Shown one piece after another: positions 26,159 through 33,387 of a stretch of 64,000 nucleotides of DNA. Below the pieces are notes generated by a model that searched no databases, was not told the origin of the DNA, and was given only the letters and a program-made list of their open reading frames with translations. Each line of letters starts with the position of its first letter. Position 1 is the first letter of the stretch. A program made the position numbers and the translations under genes. Source of the stretch: Actinomycetes bacterium. GTDB lineage: Bacteria > Actinomycetota > Acidimicrobiia > Acidimicrobiales > Palsa-688. Where the stretch lies: contig JAJYMM010000228.1 in the NCBI GenBank assembly GCA_021787035.1, forward strand, positions 1-64,000, written 5' to 3'.

Positions 26159-27556
26159 ATGCACCTGGTGGTGATCGGCGGGAGCGACGCCGGCATCTCT
26201 GCGGCCCTGCGTGCGCGCGAACTCGACCCCTCGGCCGAAGTCACCGTCGTAGTCGCCGACGAGTACCCGAATTTCTCCATCTGTGGCATCCCGTACTACA
26301 TCTCGGGCGAAGTAGCCCACTGGTCCGACCTGGCCCACCGAACGCGCGCCGACTTGGAGGCCGCCGGCATGGCTCTTCGGCTCGGGACCAGGGCTACCCG
26401 CATAGACGTAGCCCGCCACGTCGTCCACCTCCGAGGGCGACAGGGAACCGAAGAAGTGCTCGCATATGACCGCCTTGTCGTCGGCACCGGCGCCGTGCCC
26501 GTTCAGCCTCCGATCGAAGGCCTCGGCGGGCCGGGGGGTCTCGATGAGGCCGACGGCGTCCACTTGCTGCACACCATGGGGGACACCTTCGCCCTTTCTC
26601 GCACGCTCGAGGAACGGGCACCGGCCACTGCCCTCGTCGTTGGTGCCGGCTATGTCGGGCTGGAAATGGCCGAGGGCTTGACCATACGGGGCTTGGAGGT
26701 TGCTCAGGTGGAAATGCTGCCCGAGGTGCTGCCCACGGTGGACCCGGTGCTAGGTGCCTTGGTACACGCGGAGCTTGTAGCCAATGGCCTTGACGTTGCC
26801 ACGCTCACCACCGTCAAGTGCTTGAGCCGAGCACCTGTGGGGGCAGCCGGGCGGCTGCGCGTCGAAGCGGCGCGAAGTGACGGCCACCCCTACGTCCTCG
26901 ATGTGGACCTGGTGCTGGTTTCTGTCGGGGTCAGGCCCGACGCCGAACTACTCGTAGGGGCGGGGGCGAGGACCGGGCCTCGGGGGGCGGTCCTGGCCGA
27001 CGAAGGGATGCACACTGGCCTGCCCGACGTTTACGCCGCCGGTGACTGCGTGGCCACCCACCACCGCCTGCTTGGGCTCACCTACCTGCCGCTCGGGACG
27101 ACCGCTCACAAACAGGGGCGAGTAGCGGGGGAAAATGCGGTGGGAGGCCAGGCGCGCTATGCCGGGAGCCTCGGGACCCAGGTGGTGAAGGTTTTCGACC
27201 TGGTCGCCGCTCGAACGGGCCTCCGTGAAGGCGAAGCGCTCGCCGCCGGCTTCAGCCCAGCGACTACCCAGGCAGAGCCCGATGACCACAAGGCCTACTA
27301 CCCGACGGCTTACCCGATCGCGATCCGGATCACGGGGGACACCGCGACGGGGCGATTGCTCGGGGCCCAGCTCGTCGGGCGGCGCGGCACCGAGGTCGCC
27401 AAACGCGTTGACACTTTTGCCACTGCCATCCACCACGCTATGACGGTCGATGGGATGAGCGAGCTCGACCTTTCCTACTCACCACCCCTCGGCTCGCCCT
27501 GGGACGCGGTCCAGACGGCTGCCCAGGCTTGGGTGCATGAGCACCAGGCGCTTTGA
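26159..27556 (+). CDS. FAD-dependent pyridine nucleotide-disulfide oxidoreductase (CoA-disulfide reductase/NADH oxidase type)
   Basis: A 465-residue flavoprotein. VVIGGSDAGISAA is the FAD-binding Rossmann motif, FSICGIPYY holds the single redox-active cysteine of the NADH oxidase/CoA-disulfide reductase group, VVGAGYVGLEMAE binds NAD(P)H, and VYAAGDC is the second FAD motif. The C-terminal dimerisation domain is present. It lies 15 bp after acr3 behind an ideal AAGGGAGG, so it is cotranscribed with acr3. A role in thiol redox balance during arsenic stress is inferred; NADH oxidase or persulfide reductase activity is also possible. Confidence 0.82.
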   Translation: MHLVVIGGSDAGISAALRARELDPSAEVTVVVADEYPNFSICGIPYYISGEVAHWSDLAHRTRADLEAAGMALRLGTRATRIDVARHVVHLRGRQGTEEVLAYDRLVVGTGAVPVQPPIEGLGGPGGLDEADGVHLLHTMGDTFALSRTLEERAPATALVVGAGYVGLEMAEGLTIRGLEVAQVEMLPEVLPTVDPVLGALVHAELVANGLDVATLTTVKCLSRAPVGAAGRLRVEAARSDGHPYVLDVDLVLVSVGVRPDAELLVGAGARTGPRGAVLADEGMHTGLPDVYAAGDCVATHHRLLGLTYLPLGTTAHKQGRVAGENAVGGQARYAGSLGTQVVKVFDLVAARTGLREGEALAAGFSPATTQAEPDDHKAYYPTAYPIAIRITGDTATGRLLGAQLVGRRGTEVAKRVDTFATAIHHAMTVDGMSELDLSYSPPLGSPWDAVQTAAQAWVHEHQAL

Positions 27557-27681
27557 GCGGCAGGGCAATAGCCCGGAGTTGACGGACAAGAGCTGGCCTC
27601 GCCCTTATCGTCTCTAGAAGGGTCTTTGGGCCCTACCGATCGCTCCTTCTCGGGGCCCACCCTGGGGATAGTTCAACGGCT

Positions 27682-27722
27682 ATTGCTGCAACAAACATTG
27701 CAGTAACGACCATTGCTGTAAT
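27682..27722 (+). repeat. Three direct repeats at exact 15-bp spacing (candidate operator iterons)
   Basis: ATTGCTGCAAC (27682-27692), ATTGCAGTAAC (27697-27707) and ATTGCTGTAAT (27712-27722) share ATTGC-G-AA and start exactly 15 bp apart. Each unit is itself a quasi-palindrome. They lie 38-78 bp before the TDT transporter start and are probably bound by the ArsR encoded in that operon. Confidence 0.6.
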
Positions 27723-27759
27723 GCATTGACGCAGCAGTGTCGAGGAGCAAGGAGGACCG

Positions 27760-28989
27760 ATGAGCTTGAGGCCGCTAAGCCTGGAAAGTGCTGGTCAGGG
27801 CCAAACTGTCCGCGCGGAAGCAGGCGCCGGGCCGAGCGTGCTGACCGAGGAAGGCGAGGCCCCCTTGGTCGGCCTTCAGGGCTTTCACCCCGGCTGGTTC
27901 GGGGCGGTCATGGGGACCGCGATAGTGGGGATCGTCGCTTTTTCGGGCCCAGGAGGTCTGAAGGCACTCGACCCGGCACTCCGCCATTTCGGCCAGGTAA
28001 TGGTGGTCCTGGCTTCGGTTCTAGCTGTCGCCCTCGCCGTCCCTTACATCGGGCGCCTCGTGGTGCACCCACGCTCGGCGCTTGAAGACCTGAAAGACCC
28101 TGTGGTGGGCGCACTTTATGGGACGCTCCCTGGGGGGATCTTGGTGCTGGCCGCCGCAGCCGCGGCAGTAGGGCCGTCGCTGGTTGGCGCGGCTGCGGCT
28201 AAGGACCTGGTGCTCGGCCTCGCCTGGGCAGGTGTGCCGCTCGCCTTTGTGGCCAGTGTCGCCTTCGCATTCGTCCTCTTCGTGGGCAAGGGCCTAGCCC
28301 CCGAGGTGGTAAATGGCGGATGGTTTATCCCTCCCGTGGTGAACATAGTTGTCCCCTTGGCGCTTGTCCCTCTCGTGCCTGGCAGTTCACCCAGCACGGC
28401 GCGGCTCCTCGTGGCCCTCTCGTATGCCTTTTGGGGCATGGGCCTGCTGCTCTACGTCCTCGTAATGTCGATGCTCCACGAGCGCCTCGTCCTCCACCCT
28501 CTTCCGTCGGCTGCGCTCGCCCCATCCCTTTGGATCGGCCTTGGCCCAATAGGCGTTGGCTCGCTAGGCCTGATAAAGATGGTGCCGGCGTCCCTCGGGG
28601 TGCTCGGCACTGGCGGGGAAGCGGTGAAGTCGTTGTCACTTTTGACGGGCACGGCGTTATGGGGTTTCGGAGCGTGGTGGTTCTGCGCTTCCGTGCTACT
28701 CCTCGCCCGCTACTTGCGCCGGGGGCCATTGCCCTACGGCCTTGGCTGGTGGGGTTTCACCTTCCCTCTCGGCGCCTTCACCTCGGCAACCCTGGCTGTG
28801 GCAGAGAATTGGGGATCGGGCTTGCTTGACGACGTGGGCGCGGCGCTGTTCGTTTTGCTCGTGGTGTTTTGGGCGGTGGTCGCAGGGCGCACGATATGGG
28901 CGGCCAGGACTGGAGAGGCGTGGCGTCGGGTTGGCTCCCGGCCCCAAGCACCCAGCGTGGTCGTCCCAAAGGTCGAGGTGCTCGGCTGA
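27760..28989 (+). CDS. TDT family transporter (TehA/SLAC1-like)
   Basis: A 409-residue membrane protein of about ten spans. FHPGWFGAVMGTAIVG is the usual start of the tellurite-resistance/dicarboxylate transporter family, and WWGFTFPLGAFTSATL near the end carries the conserved phenylalanine-rich gate region. Family members export or conduct sulfite, C4-dicarboxylates, anions or confer tellurite resistance. Start ATG 27760 follows AAGGAGG. It is the first gene of an operon with ArsR, an ArsP-like permease and a thioredoxin-like protein, which suggests a metalloid or sulfur oxyanion substrate. Confidence 0.82.
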   Translation: MSLRPLSLESAGQGQTVRAEAGAGPSVLTEEGEAPLVGLQGFHPGWFGAVMGTAIVGIVAFSGPGGLKALDPALRHFGQVMVVLASVLAVALAVPYIGRLVVHPRSALEDLKDPVVGALYGTLPGGILVLAAAAAAVGPSLVGAAAAKDLVLGLAWAGVPLAFVASVAFAFVLFVGKGLAPEVVNGGWFIPPVVNIVVPLALVPLVPGSSPSTARLLVALSYAFWGMGLLLYVLVMSMLHERLVLHPLPSAALAPSLWIGLGPIGVGSLGLIKMVPASLGVLGTGGEAVKSLSLLTGTALWGFGAWWFCASVLLLARYLRRGPLPYGLGWWGFTFPLGAFTSATLAVAENWGSGLLDDVGAALFVLLVVFWAVVAGRTIWAARTGEAWRRVGSRPQAPSVVVPKVEVLG

Positions 28990-29062
28990 GATGGCGGCTG
29001 AGATGGCGGCTGAGATGGCGGCCGAGATGACGGCGGGCCAGATGGCGGCTGAGATGACGGCG
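28988..29062 (+). repeat. 12-bp coding tandem repeat at the ArsR N-terminus
   Basis: About six degenerate copies of GAGATGGCGGCT, encoding repeats of MAAE, with a 3-bp insertion after the fourth copy. Each copy offers a fresh in-frame ATG, so repeat number may alter the translation start. Confidence 0.75.
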
Positions 29063-29440
29063 GGCAAAGACGTGGGTGCTGACGCCGCCCAGTTCCTCAA
29101 GCTGCTGGCCGACCCCACCCGGCGCCAGATCTTCCTTCTCGTCATGGGTGGGGAGATCTGCAACTGCGAGCTAGCAGAGGCGCTCGGGATGGCGGAGAAC
29201 CTCGTGTCCCACCACATCCGCAAGCTCCGCGCGGCCGGCCTCGTGGAGGAGCACCGTGACCCCCATGACGGGCGCTGGTCGCACTGCACCGTCAATGTGG
29301 ACGCTTTGGCGGCCGCGTGGGCTGGGCTCGAGGAGGCCTTCCATCCTTCGCACGTCGGTGACCGTGCGCCTGCCTGCCGCGTTCGGGCGAGGAAGGACAC
29401 GCCCGTGGGCCCAGTGGCCGGACCGGAAAGCCAGCCATGA
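28991..29440 (+). CDS. ArsR family regulator of the TDT-permease operon
   Basis: A 149-residue winged-helix protein. The core runs from FLKLLADPTRRQIFLLV through MAENLVSHHIRKLRAAGLV to RWSHCTVN. GEICNCELAE contains a CxC like the arsenite site of classical ArsR. The first 25 or so residues are MAAE/MTAG repeats of no known function, and any of several ATGs could be the true start. It begins 2 bp after the TDT stop, and its stop overlaps the permease start (ATGA). It is likely the repressor acting on the 15-bp repeats upstream of the operon. Confidence 0.85.
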   Translation: MAAEMAAEMAAEMTAGQMAAEMTAGKDVGADAAQFLKLLADPTRRQIFLLVMGGEICNCELAEALGMAENLVSHHIRKLRAAGLVEEHRDPHDGRWSHCTVNVDALAAAWAGLEEAFHPSHVGDRAPACRVRARKDTPVGPVAGPESQP

Positions 29441-30654
29441 GCGCGCCAGTTCGAGGAATGGAGGCCTCGCCCGCCAAGGGGACAGACGACCGGCATTTCC
29501 AAACCGCCGGCCAGAGCGCCGAGACCGCTGGCCAGAGCGCCGAGACCGCCGGCCAGACCGCCGGCCAGACCGCCGAGACCGCCGGCCAGAGCGCAGCAAC
29601 TGGCGGCGCCCCCTACCTGGCTGCGTTACGGGCACTTCCCAGCCGACGGGGGTGGCTGGCGCTCGCACTTGCCGTTGCCGTCGGAGCCTGGTTGGAACTG
29701 TATTGGCAGCTTGGCCGCTTTGCCGCTTGGCTCACTTACGACCTCCTCGGCCTTGACCGCCACACCCACTTGGCCAGCTCGGTCGACTTCTTTGCTACCG
29801 ATGTGCCAAAGATCTTCCTACTCTTGGGCGGGATCATCCCCGTCGTTAGCGTCCTCAGGAGCTACTTCCCGCCTGAGCGGGTAAAAAAGGTCGTCTCGGG
29901 CAAAGGGGAGCTTCTCGGTACGGTGTTGGCGGCGCTCCTCGGCACGGTGACGCCGTTTTGCTCATGCTCGGCTGTCCCGATGTTCATCGGTTTCGTCGAG
30001 TCAGGGCTGCCCCTTGGCGTGACGTTCGGGTTTCTTATCGCCTCCCCGGTCGTGAACGAAGTAGCTCTGGTCCTGCTGGCCGGCTTGTTTGGCTTGAAAG
30101 TGGCACTTCTTTATGTGGGCCTTGGGCTCGTGGTCGCCATCGTCGGGGGGACCGTGATCGGCCGGCTCCACCTGGAGGACCAGGTTGAGGACTACGTTTA
30201 CAAGATCAAGATGGGTGAGGTTGCGGTTACCCGCGTTGCCTTTTCCCAGCGGCTAGCCGACGCCTTTTCCTACACCCAGGACATCATGAGCCGAGTCTTC
30301 CCCTGGGTGTTGGGCGGGATCGTCTTTGGGGCCGCCATCCATGGCTATGCGCCGACCGGGTTCGTTGCCCACTACGCCGGGCGGGGAAACCCATTGGCTG
30401 TTCCGATGGTCGTGCTAATTGCCGTGCCACTTTACTCCAACGCTGCTGGTACCATCCCGATAGTCCAGGCGCTCATTCAAAAGGGCCTGCCGATGGGAAC
30501 GACGCTCGCTTTCATGATGGCGATCACGGCCATATCCACCCCTGAGATGGTCATCCTCCGCAAGGTGATAAAGCCCAAGCTGATTGCCGTTTTTATAACC
30601 GTGGTGACTCTCGCCATCGTCATGATCGGCTACGTTTTCAACGCCGTGCTCTAG
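29437..30654 (+). CDS. ArsP/DUF318 (YraQ-type) permease
   Basis: A 405-residue membrane protein. TPFCSCSAVPMFIGF with its paired cysteines is the signature of the PF03773 permease family, whose characterised member ArsP exports trivalent organoarsenicals. It has eight or so spans in two halves, the second holding AVPLYSNAAGTIP. The N-terminal 50 residues are a hydrophilic ETAGQ repeat region encoded by 21-bp-like units, absent from usual members. Overlaps the ArsR gene by ATGA and is followed by a thioredoxin-like gene, a common partnership for this family. Confidence 0.85.
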   Translation: MSAPVRGMEASPAKGTDDRHFQTAGQSAETAGQSAETAGQTAGQTAETAGQSAATGGAPYLAALRALPSRRGWLALALAVAVGAWLELYWQLGRFAAWLTYDLLGLDRHTHLASSVDFFATDVPKIFLLLGGIIPVVSVLRSYFPPERVKKVVSGKGELLGTVLAALLGTVTPFCSCSAVPMFIGFVESGLPLGVTFGFLIASPVVNEVALVLLAGLFGLKVALLYVGLGLVVAIVGGTVIGRLHLEDQVEDYVYKIKMGEVAVTRVAFSQRLADAFSYTQDIMSRVFPWVLGGIVFGAAIHGYAPTGFVAHYAGRGNPLAVPMVVLIAVPLYSNAAGTIPIVQALIQKGLPMGTTLAFMMAITAISTPEMVILRKVIKPKLIAVFITVVTLAIVMIGYVFNAVL

Positions 30655-30675
30655 CCATCCAGAAAGGAAACTGGT

Positions 30676-30921
30676 ATGAACGTCAAGATCCTGGGCACCG
30701 GGTGCCCCAACTGCGTGCGTCTGGAGGCCCTCGTCAAGGAGGTGGCCAGAGAAAAAGGGCTCTCGCTCGAGGTCGACAAGGTCACCGACATCGTCGAGAT
30801 CATGTCCTATGGCATTATGTCGACGCCCGGCCTCGTGGTCGACGGCCAGGTGATGTCGAGTGGCCGCGTGCCGCCCAAGGGTGAGATCGCAACAATGATG
30901 CAACCGGCTGACACGCAGTAA
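30676..30921 (+). CDS. Thioredoxin-like redox-active disulfide protein (Thioredoxin_3)
   Basis: An 81-residue small thioredoxin fold. GTGCPNCVRLE gives the CxxC active site at residues 10-13, and STPGLVVDGQV contains the cis-proline. This TM0996-like family is often encoded next to DUF318/ArsP permeases. It may reduce a metalloid substrate or the permease cysteines; this is inferred. AGAAAGGAAA precedes ATG 30676. The operon appears to end here. Confidence 0.88.
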   Translation: MNVKILGTGCPNCVRLEALVKEVAREKGLSLEVDKVTDIVEIMSYGIMSTPGLVVDGQVMSSGRVPPKGEIATMMQPADTQ

Positions 30922-30931
30922 AAGGCCACGT

Positions 30932-30952
30932 GCCTGGTGCCTGGTGCCTGGT
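30932..30952. repeat. 7-bp tandem repeat between convergent genes
   Basis: Three perfect copies of GCCTGGT between the stops of the thioredoxin-like gene and the convergent zinc-ribbon gene. Confidence 0.7.
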
Positions 30953-30969
30953 GCCGGCGCGCAGGGATG

Positions 30970-32193
30970 CTAGCTGTGCGGCGTGGGACCGGTGGAGGAG
31001 CCGTGCAAGTCCAGCAACCGCCGCAGTTTGTCCGCGTCCCGACTAAAGGCCGTTGCGAGGCCGGTGTCGCTGCCAGCCGGGAGGTCAGGCGAAACGGCGG
31101 CCCCCTGGCGCAACAGCAGGGCCGTCGCGTCGAGCACACGGGCAGCGCGGGCTAGCGCTGCCTGGGGGAGGAGGACGTCACCTCTTGGTGCGCTCGGGAT
31201 GTCGTAGAGGACCTGGCCGAGCAAGGAGACGATCTGCATCGCCCCATGGGCGCCCACTGCGTCGGCATTCTCCACTCTCACGTGTGCAGCTTCCGCTAGG
31301 GCGGTCAGCAGACGGGCGAGAGCTTTGAAAGGGACCGGGATATTGCGGGGCTGAGCCAAAAGGTCAGCTCCGGGCTGTTCTGCCGCAAGTTCCACCGCCA
31401 TGTGTCGCGCCAGCTCCCTCAGGTTCTGGTCGTCGACATGGTGTTGGACGGACTTCTCGGTGATCCCGAGACTCGTGGCAAGCGTTGCGACATGTCGGCC
31501 GAGCATGTCGGATACATGCCCGCGGGCGGCGATAAGGCCGAAGTTGGAAAGCTCTTCGAGCACAACGGCGGTGCCGTGTCCGAGCCAGTCCTGTGATTCG
31601 CCGGTGAGCCTGGTGAAAATGTCGTCCCACTTGCGCTGGGCCTTCTTCGTCGTCGCGCGGTCCGCTTCGAAGGCTATGTAGCCCTCCAACTCCTCGAAAT
31701 CTGCTTCGCAACCAAATAGCTCGACGCCGCCGGCCACCGGGCGGGCCCTGTACAGCAGACGCTCGCAGTCCTGGTCGAGGACGGGCACGTCGAGAAGGAG
31801 CCAATAGCTCGCCTCGGGCAGGATGACCGTCCTGATTACCTCTTCGGCCTCGCGCCCGTTGCTCGACTGCGACGGAGGCGACAAGTCGTACTCGGATCCC
31901 CGCCAATTCTCGATCGTGCCAGCCTCCCCGCAGGAGGGGCATTCCCAATTGAGGTAGGGGGGGAGGTCTTGGCGCTCTACTACGAGCCGGCCCGGGCACT
32001 TGACCCGTCCCGGTCGCCGCCGGCAGGGTAGGGCGGTCGGCCTCGGTCCTCTCTCGAGAGATGCTGTAGCGGCCAGCATCACACGACGGAGGTAGTTGGC
32101 GAACCTGAGCGCAGGTCCTGGCACCTCCAGGTCAAGGTCGATCCCGTCGAGGTCGTGGAAGTCTGTCACGTGAAAACAACCTCCGGCACCCAT
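30970..32193 (-). CDS. Unknown protein with a zinc-ribbon-like segment
   Basis: A 407-residue protein I do not recognise as a whole. Residues about 55-95 contain CRRRPGRVKCPG ... WECPSCGEAG, giving four cysteines as two pairs, followed by IENWRGSEYDLSP, similar to a small zinc-ribbon domain seen in many actinobacterial hypotheticals. Residues 140-230 are acidic and helical; the C-terminal half is helical with no membrane segments. ATG 32193 has a weak ribosome site; GTG 32169 with GGAGG 10 nt upstream may be the real start. It is convergent with the metalloid operon. Confidence 0.7.
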   Translation of the reverse strand: MGAGGCFHVTDFHDLDGIDLDLEVPGPALRFANYLRRVMLAATASLERGPRPTALPCRRRPGRVKCPGRLVVERQDLPPYLNWECPSCGEAGTIENWRGSEYDLSPPSQSSNGREAEEVIRTVILPEASYWLLLDVPVLDQDCERLLYRARPVAGGVELFGCEADFEELEGYIAFEADRATTKKAQRKWDDIFTRLTGESQDWLGHGTAVVLEELSNFGLIAARGHVSDMLGRHVATLATSLGITEKSVQHHVDDQNLRELARHMAVELAAEQPGADLLAQPRNIPVPFKALARLLTALAEAAHVRVENADAVGAHGAMQIVSLLGQVLYDIPSAPRGDVLLPQAALARAARVLDATALLLRQGAAVSPDLPAGSDTGLATAFSRDADKLRRLLDLHGSSTGPTPHS

Positions 32194-32756
32194 GGCTCTT
32201 AATGCGCCAGGGCAGCTATCCGCCCCGTCCGATCCTCGCTCCTCAGGGGCACCAAACCCGCCTCTTCTTCAACTTCTGTCCTTGTCCAGCTGCGCTTACA
32301 GGGCCTCGGACCCTCTGTGTGTCTGATGACGGCCAGCGTCTGTTCCACTCGGATCTCGTTATACACCAGGTCTACGCGGTCGCGCGTGCGGCGCCAAGCT
32401 CGTCGAAGCTCAAGGCGGTGCGCCGTGAGCCGGGGGCAAGATCGCTCCGAGCACGGGTTTTGTGGCTTTTGTACCCTTGTAGGAGAGGTTGCGCCTGGTC
32501 TACCTGAATCCCGGTCTGGTTGCGTGTCGTCTCGCGACGTTTCGGCAAGAGGGATGGGCCTCGCGCAGGGATGGTGTCCACTACGTCCCGCACCATTCCT
32601 GGGGCTCGAGCGGTCCTTCGGTCGCCGCGCACACCTAACTGAAGCTGACCGTTAGCACTAGACACCCAGCTGTACCCCGTTTGAGCTGGGGTTTTATTGT
32701 CCTAGGCCGCTTGTTGGGCTGGTCCAGCCGGTTGGGTTGGTTGGTGGCAGCAGTGG
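32194..32756. other. Intergenic region with no recognised gene
   Basis: About 560 bp between the zinc-ribbon gene and tRNA-Pro. Short open frames exist on both strands but none has a ribosome site with a recognisable product. The only clear element is a plus-strand terminator-like hairpin at 32665-32697, which has no annotated gene to terminate. Confidence 0.5.
32665..32697 (+). terminator. Rho-independent terminator-like hairpin
   Basis: CCCAGCT (32665-32671) and AGCTGGG (32684-32690) form a perfect 7-bp stem with a 12-nt loop, followed by GTTTTATT. The orientation is plus strand. No plus-strand gene is evident upstream, so it may end an unrecognised short RNA. Confidence 0.55.
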
Positions 32757-32832
32757 TGGTCGGGGAGGCGGGACTTGAACCCGCGGCCTCCTGCTCCCAA
32801 AGCAGGTGCGCTACCATCTGCGCTACTCCCCG
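32757..32832 (-). tRNA. tRNA-Pro (anticodon TGG)
   Basis: On the minus strand the 7-bp acceptor stem CGGGGAG/CTCCCCG, a 4-bp D stem, the anticodon arm CCTGC-TTTGGGA-GCAGG (anticodon TGG) and the T arm GCGGG-TTCAAGT-CCCGC all pair perfectly. The discriminator is A and CCA is encoded. The C1-G72 first pair is typical of bacterial tRNA-Pro. Confidence 0.97.
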
Positions 32833-33387
32833 TGGTTGCTACTATGCCAGGTTTGCCAGGTCAACGTCCCATTCGTACCCTTCGTGGGTTTCTGGGAGCC
32901 CTATAGTAAGCCCTACAGCATCGCGCGAGGGTACTCTTCGTGTGACCTCGGTCGCCCGCGTACAAGTGGAAGCACCCAAGGACCGTTGCCCATCGCTCTC
33001 GCGGATGGAAACGGCTCTTGCTTGTCGCGAGACTGCCACGCCCCTCCACGTTACTCGCCTTGGTCTTTGCCATCCCGGCTAATCGGACGTCCAGCCGGCC
33101 GGGCTCGGGCGACAGGAAGATCGATGGCGGCGGACGCCGGCGAAGATGAAGCGGTGGGCGAGCAAACCCGCCCAGGAGTACCACTCTCAGTGGTTCCTGG
33201 GCTTTGCAAGCCAGTCTTCTGGGCTTCACCCGCCCGTTCTTGTATACGAAGACGGCGTAATGCGCCGTTTTCGTATACAAGAAGGTTTGCCCCGTCGCGT
33301 GCTCGTGTGGCGACCCCAACGATGACTTTGACGAGCTCGCTTGACCGTTCGGATCGGTGCTGGTCGGCGAGGTGTCATCGGGGAGCG
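32833..33387. other. Intergenic region containing a long hairpin
   Basis: About 555 bp between tRNA-Pro and the convergently placed end of the subtilase gene. No credible coding sequence; an apparent plus-strand frame through here is the shadow of the protease and tRNA. The notable element is the inverted repeat at 33237-33283. Confidence 0.5.
33237..33283. repeat. 21-bp inverted repeat with 5-nt loop
   Basis: Arms 33237-33257 and 33263-33283 are complementary over 21 bp with a single G-T wobble, separated by TAATG. Each arm contains TTGTATACGAA, itself a quasi-palindrome around GTATAC. There is no U-tract on either side. It could be a transcription or mRNA hairpin, a paired regulator site or a mobile-element remnant. 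Confidence 0.85.

Noticed and set aside
32202-32655. Short plus-strand and minus-strand frames that might be an integrase remnant next to tRNA-Pro
   Set aside because: No integrase or transposase motif could be read, and no duplicate of the tRNA 3' end was found in the window to mark an att site.
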